From: Candidatus Desantisbacteria bacterium CG1_02_38_46
GTDB lineage: Bacteria > Desantisbacteria > UBA1551 > UBA1559
Reading direction: 5' to 3'
DNA: 6,679 bases
Assembly (NCBI GenBank): GCA_001871015.1
Contig: MNUO01000077.1
Coordinates: 1-6,679 of the forward strand
Below the pieces are notes generated by a model. It saw only the letters and a list, made by a program, of their open reading frames with translations. It made no database searches and was not told where the DNA came from. Of the stretch, positions 5,405 through 6,679 are shown piece after piece (within the stretch, counting starts at the first letter, position 1; each line of letters opens with the position of its first letter). The position numbers and the translations under genes were made by a program.

Positions 5405-6679
5405 ATGGCAACTATCACATCAAATGCATCAGGAAATTGGTCAGCCGGCGCAACCTGGGTAGGAGGAATAAAGCCTGCTGATGGGGATGCTGTTGTTATT
5501 GCCGCTGGTCATAATGTTCTAATGGATGATGATTTATCAGCCTATACCGGACTTCTCGCAGTGACGATAACTGGAGGGGCAACTCCTGGAATGCTCTATT
5601 TTATGAATGGCACTTCAGGGCATCTTAAGATTAGGACAGGTTATAATCTTGTAGGAACAACAGATACGAATCGTGGCAGATTGCTTGCTAATTCTGATGG
5701 AATCTGGGGGAATACAGGGGCTTTAGCGTTTGCAAATAAAGCAATTATTGATTTGCAGGGAACATCAAAAATCGAGGCTCTAAATCTTGATATAGCCCTT
5801 TATTGCACCCATCCTGCCAACTGGTTTGTTGAGACTTACAAAACCGCATATACCTGCAATCAGGCAACAGACGTAAATGTAGATACAGACGTTTTGACGT
5901 TTGGTACTGCCCCTCCTGCGGCTGGAACTCCAGTTAGAGTAAAATCCAGTGGGACTTTACCTGGAGGATTATCGGCTGATAGAATCTATTATACTCGCAC
6001 CATCTCGGGAAACACCTGTAAACTCACCCTTCAGAAGAACGACGCAACCATTGTGGATATTACCAGCATAGGTGATGGCACACTTACGATGTATGACGGG
6101 CATACGAATACAGCGACTAAAATACTGAACGTAATTCAGGACATTACAGCAGACGCCCCCTGGACGACTGTAGCAGGACATAATAGGATTGTCCTGGCCG
6201 ATATTGCCCCTGAAGCTTATGACCAGCAAAGGGATACTCTTGCAACTATTGCTGCAGGTGCCTTGACGATAACTACCAATAACGTAGATTCTGTTCAATT
6301 CCCTTGCGCCAGAATATATCTTTCAAGTCGGAATGTATCAATTCGCTCAAATGGAACAACGAAAGATCAACCTATTGTAGATTTTACTTCAGCGGCGACT
6401 CATGGTGGAGTATTTGACTGTGAAATTGTTAATACCTATCAACCTGGCACACAGACGACATTTTATGGCTATGGCATTCTCTATGGTTCAGGGCATACCC
6501 TCTCGGGGGTAATAACTGGTTGCTATCGTGGCATTGCCTATGGTTCAGGGCATACCCTCTTGGGGGTAATAACTGGTTGCAGTTATGGCATTTTCTATGG
6601 TTCAGGGCATACCCTCTCGGGGGTAATAACTGGTTGCTATTGTGGCACTTTCTATGGTTCAGGGCATACCATCTCGGGG
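5405..6679 (+). CDS. Beta-helix surface protein, probable tail fibre or tailspike (partial, 3' end beyond window)
   Basis: An open frame of 425 codons with no stop before the window ends. AAAGG at 5391-5395 lies nine bases before the ATG. Residues 1-40 (GNWSAGATWVGG, P24, GD at 27-28, VVIAAGHNV) have the layout of the G8-like beta module that opens many phage and bacterial surface proteins. Residues about 155-230 match a small beta-barrel module common in phage tail proteins (AGTPVRVKSSGTLPGGLSA, then IYYTRTISGNTCKLTL and a GDGTLT end). From about residue 315 the chain has the spacing of a right-handed beta-helix, ending in tandem 19-residue repeats from Y360. The likely role is binding or degrading a host surface polymer, but no catalytic residues can be named. 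GC content is visibly higher than in the upstream genes (31 of 60 bases at 5881-5940 against 14 of 60 at 4261-4320), suggesting a module of different origin. It could also be a head decoration or baseplate protein. Confidence 0.75.
   Translation, partial: MATITSNASGNWSAGATWVGGIKPADGDAVVIAAGHNVLMDDDLSAYTGLLAVTITGGATPGMLYFMNGTSGHLKIRTGYNLVGTTDTNRGRLLANSDGIWGNTGALAFANKAIIDLQGTSKIEALNLDIALYCTHPANWFVETYKTAYTCNQATDVNVDTDVLTFGTAPPAAGTPVRVKSSGTLPGGLSADRIYYTRTISGNTCKLTLQKNDATIVDITSIGDGTLTMYDGHTNTATKILNVIQDITADAPWTTVAGHNRIVLADIAPEAYDQQRDTLATIAAGALTITTNNVDSVQFPCARIYLSSRNVSIRSNGTTKDQPIVDFTSAATHGGVFDCEIVNTYQPGTQTTFYGYGILYGSGHTLSGVITGCYRGIAYGSGHTLLGVITGCSYGIFYGSGHTLSGVITGCYCGTFYGSGHTISG
6482..6679 (+). repeat. 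Tandem 57-bp repeats encoding 19-residue beta-helix coils
   Basis: Three complete units (6482-6538, 6539-6595, 6596-6652) and a partial fourth (6653-6679) that runs off the window. Each begins TATGGTTCAGGGCATACC and encodes YGSGHTLSGVITGC followed by five residues: YRGIA, SYGIF and YCGTF in the three full units. The first 42 bases of the three full units are nearly identical (a single C/T change in unit 2, Ser to Leu), while the last 15 differ. The 57-base period keeps the frame, so copy number can change without breaking the protein. A degenerate earlier coil (YGYGIL, residues 354-359) precedes the array. Confidence 0.95.

Noticed and set aside
5969-6298. 109-codon - strand frame opposite the fibre gene
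   Set aside because: The + frame is open for the whole 1275 bases and shows recognisable surface-protein modules, so this is an antisense shadow.
6482-6679. CRISPR array or diversity-generating retroelement target
   Set aside because: The repeats are contiguous coding units with no unique spacers, so not CRISPR. The variable bases are not limited to adenines, and no template repeat or reverse transcriptase is in the window.

Overview
This window looks like the packaging and head-entry end of a tailed double-stranded DNA phage or prophage (Caudoviricetes), probably from an AT-rich genome. All supported genes are on the + strand. They are closely packed, and most have good Shine-Dalgarno sequences (AAGGAGG at 355, AGGAG at 971). 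The order of small terminase, large terminase and portal is the classic packaging module. No host gene, tRNA, rRNA, integrase or CRISPR array is visible. The strong Shine-Dalgarno sites and consensus-like sigma70/sigmaA promoters say the host uses standard bacterial signals, but they do not identify it.

Layout. Bases 1-371 are non-coding, T-rich DNA with a striking CTAT tetranucleotide array (94-163), ending in a promoter (316-344). The first transcription unit holds a P27-like small terminase subunit with an unusual cysteine cluster (372-980) and the large terminase ATPase/nuclease (985-2919). A 134-base gap holds a second promoter (2935-2963) that shares the nine-base -35 block TTGACCTAC with the first. 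Its leader carries two inverted repeats, and one of them lies exactly between a distant Shine-Dalgarno and the portal start codon. The portal gene follows (3054-4718). Next come three small unidentified genes (4703-4858, 4884-5069, 5078-5338), the last with a possible -1 frameshift into a short tail that ends one base before the next start codon. The window ends inside a large open reading frame (5405 to beyond 6679) for a beta-helix surface protein, probably a tail fibre or tailspike, whose visible end is a tandem array of 57-bp (19-residue) repeats.

How the genes work together. The small terminase subunit recognises phage DNA. The large subunit cuts it and pumps it through the portal dodecamer into the empty head. 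The protein at 5405 is more likely a receptor-binding or surface-degrading structure. It is clearly more GC-rich than the genes before it, which suggests it is a swapped-in module. Head protease, scaffold and major capsid genes do not follow the portal directly, as they often do, so they must lie elsewhere.

No wholly new system can be demonstrated here. The features most worth following up are the bridging leader hairpin of the portal gene, the paired promoter motif, the candidate frameshift at 5317, the near-identical 57-bp repeats with a predicted cysteine ladder, the cysteine cluster in the small terminase, and the CTAT array.
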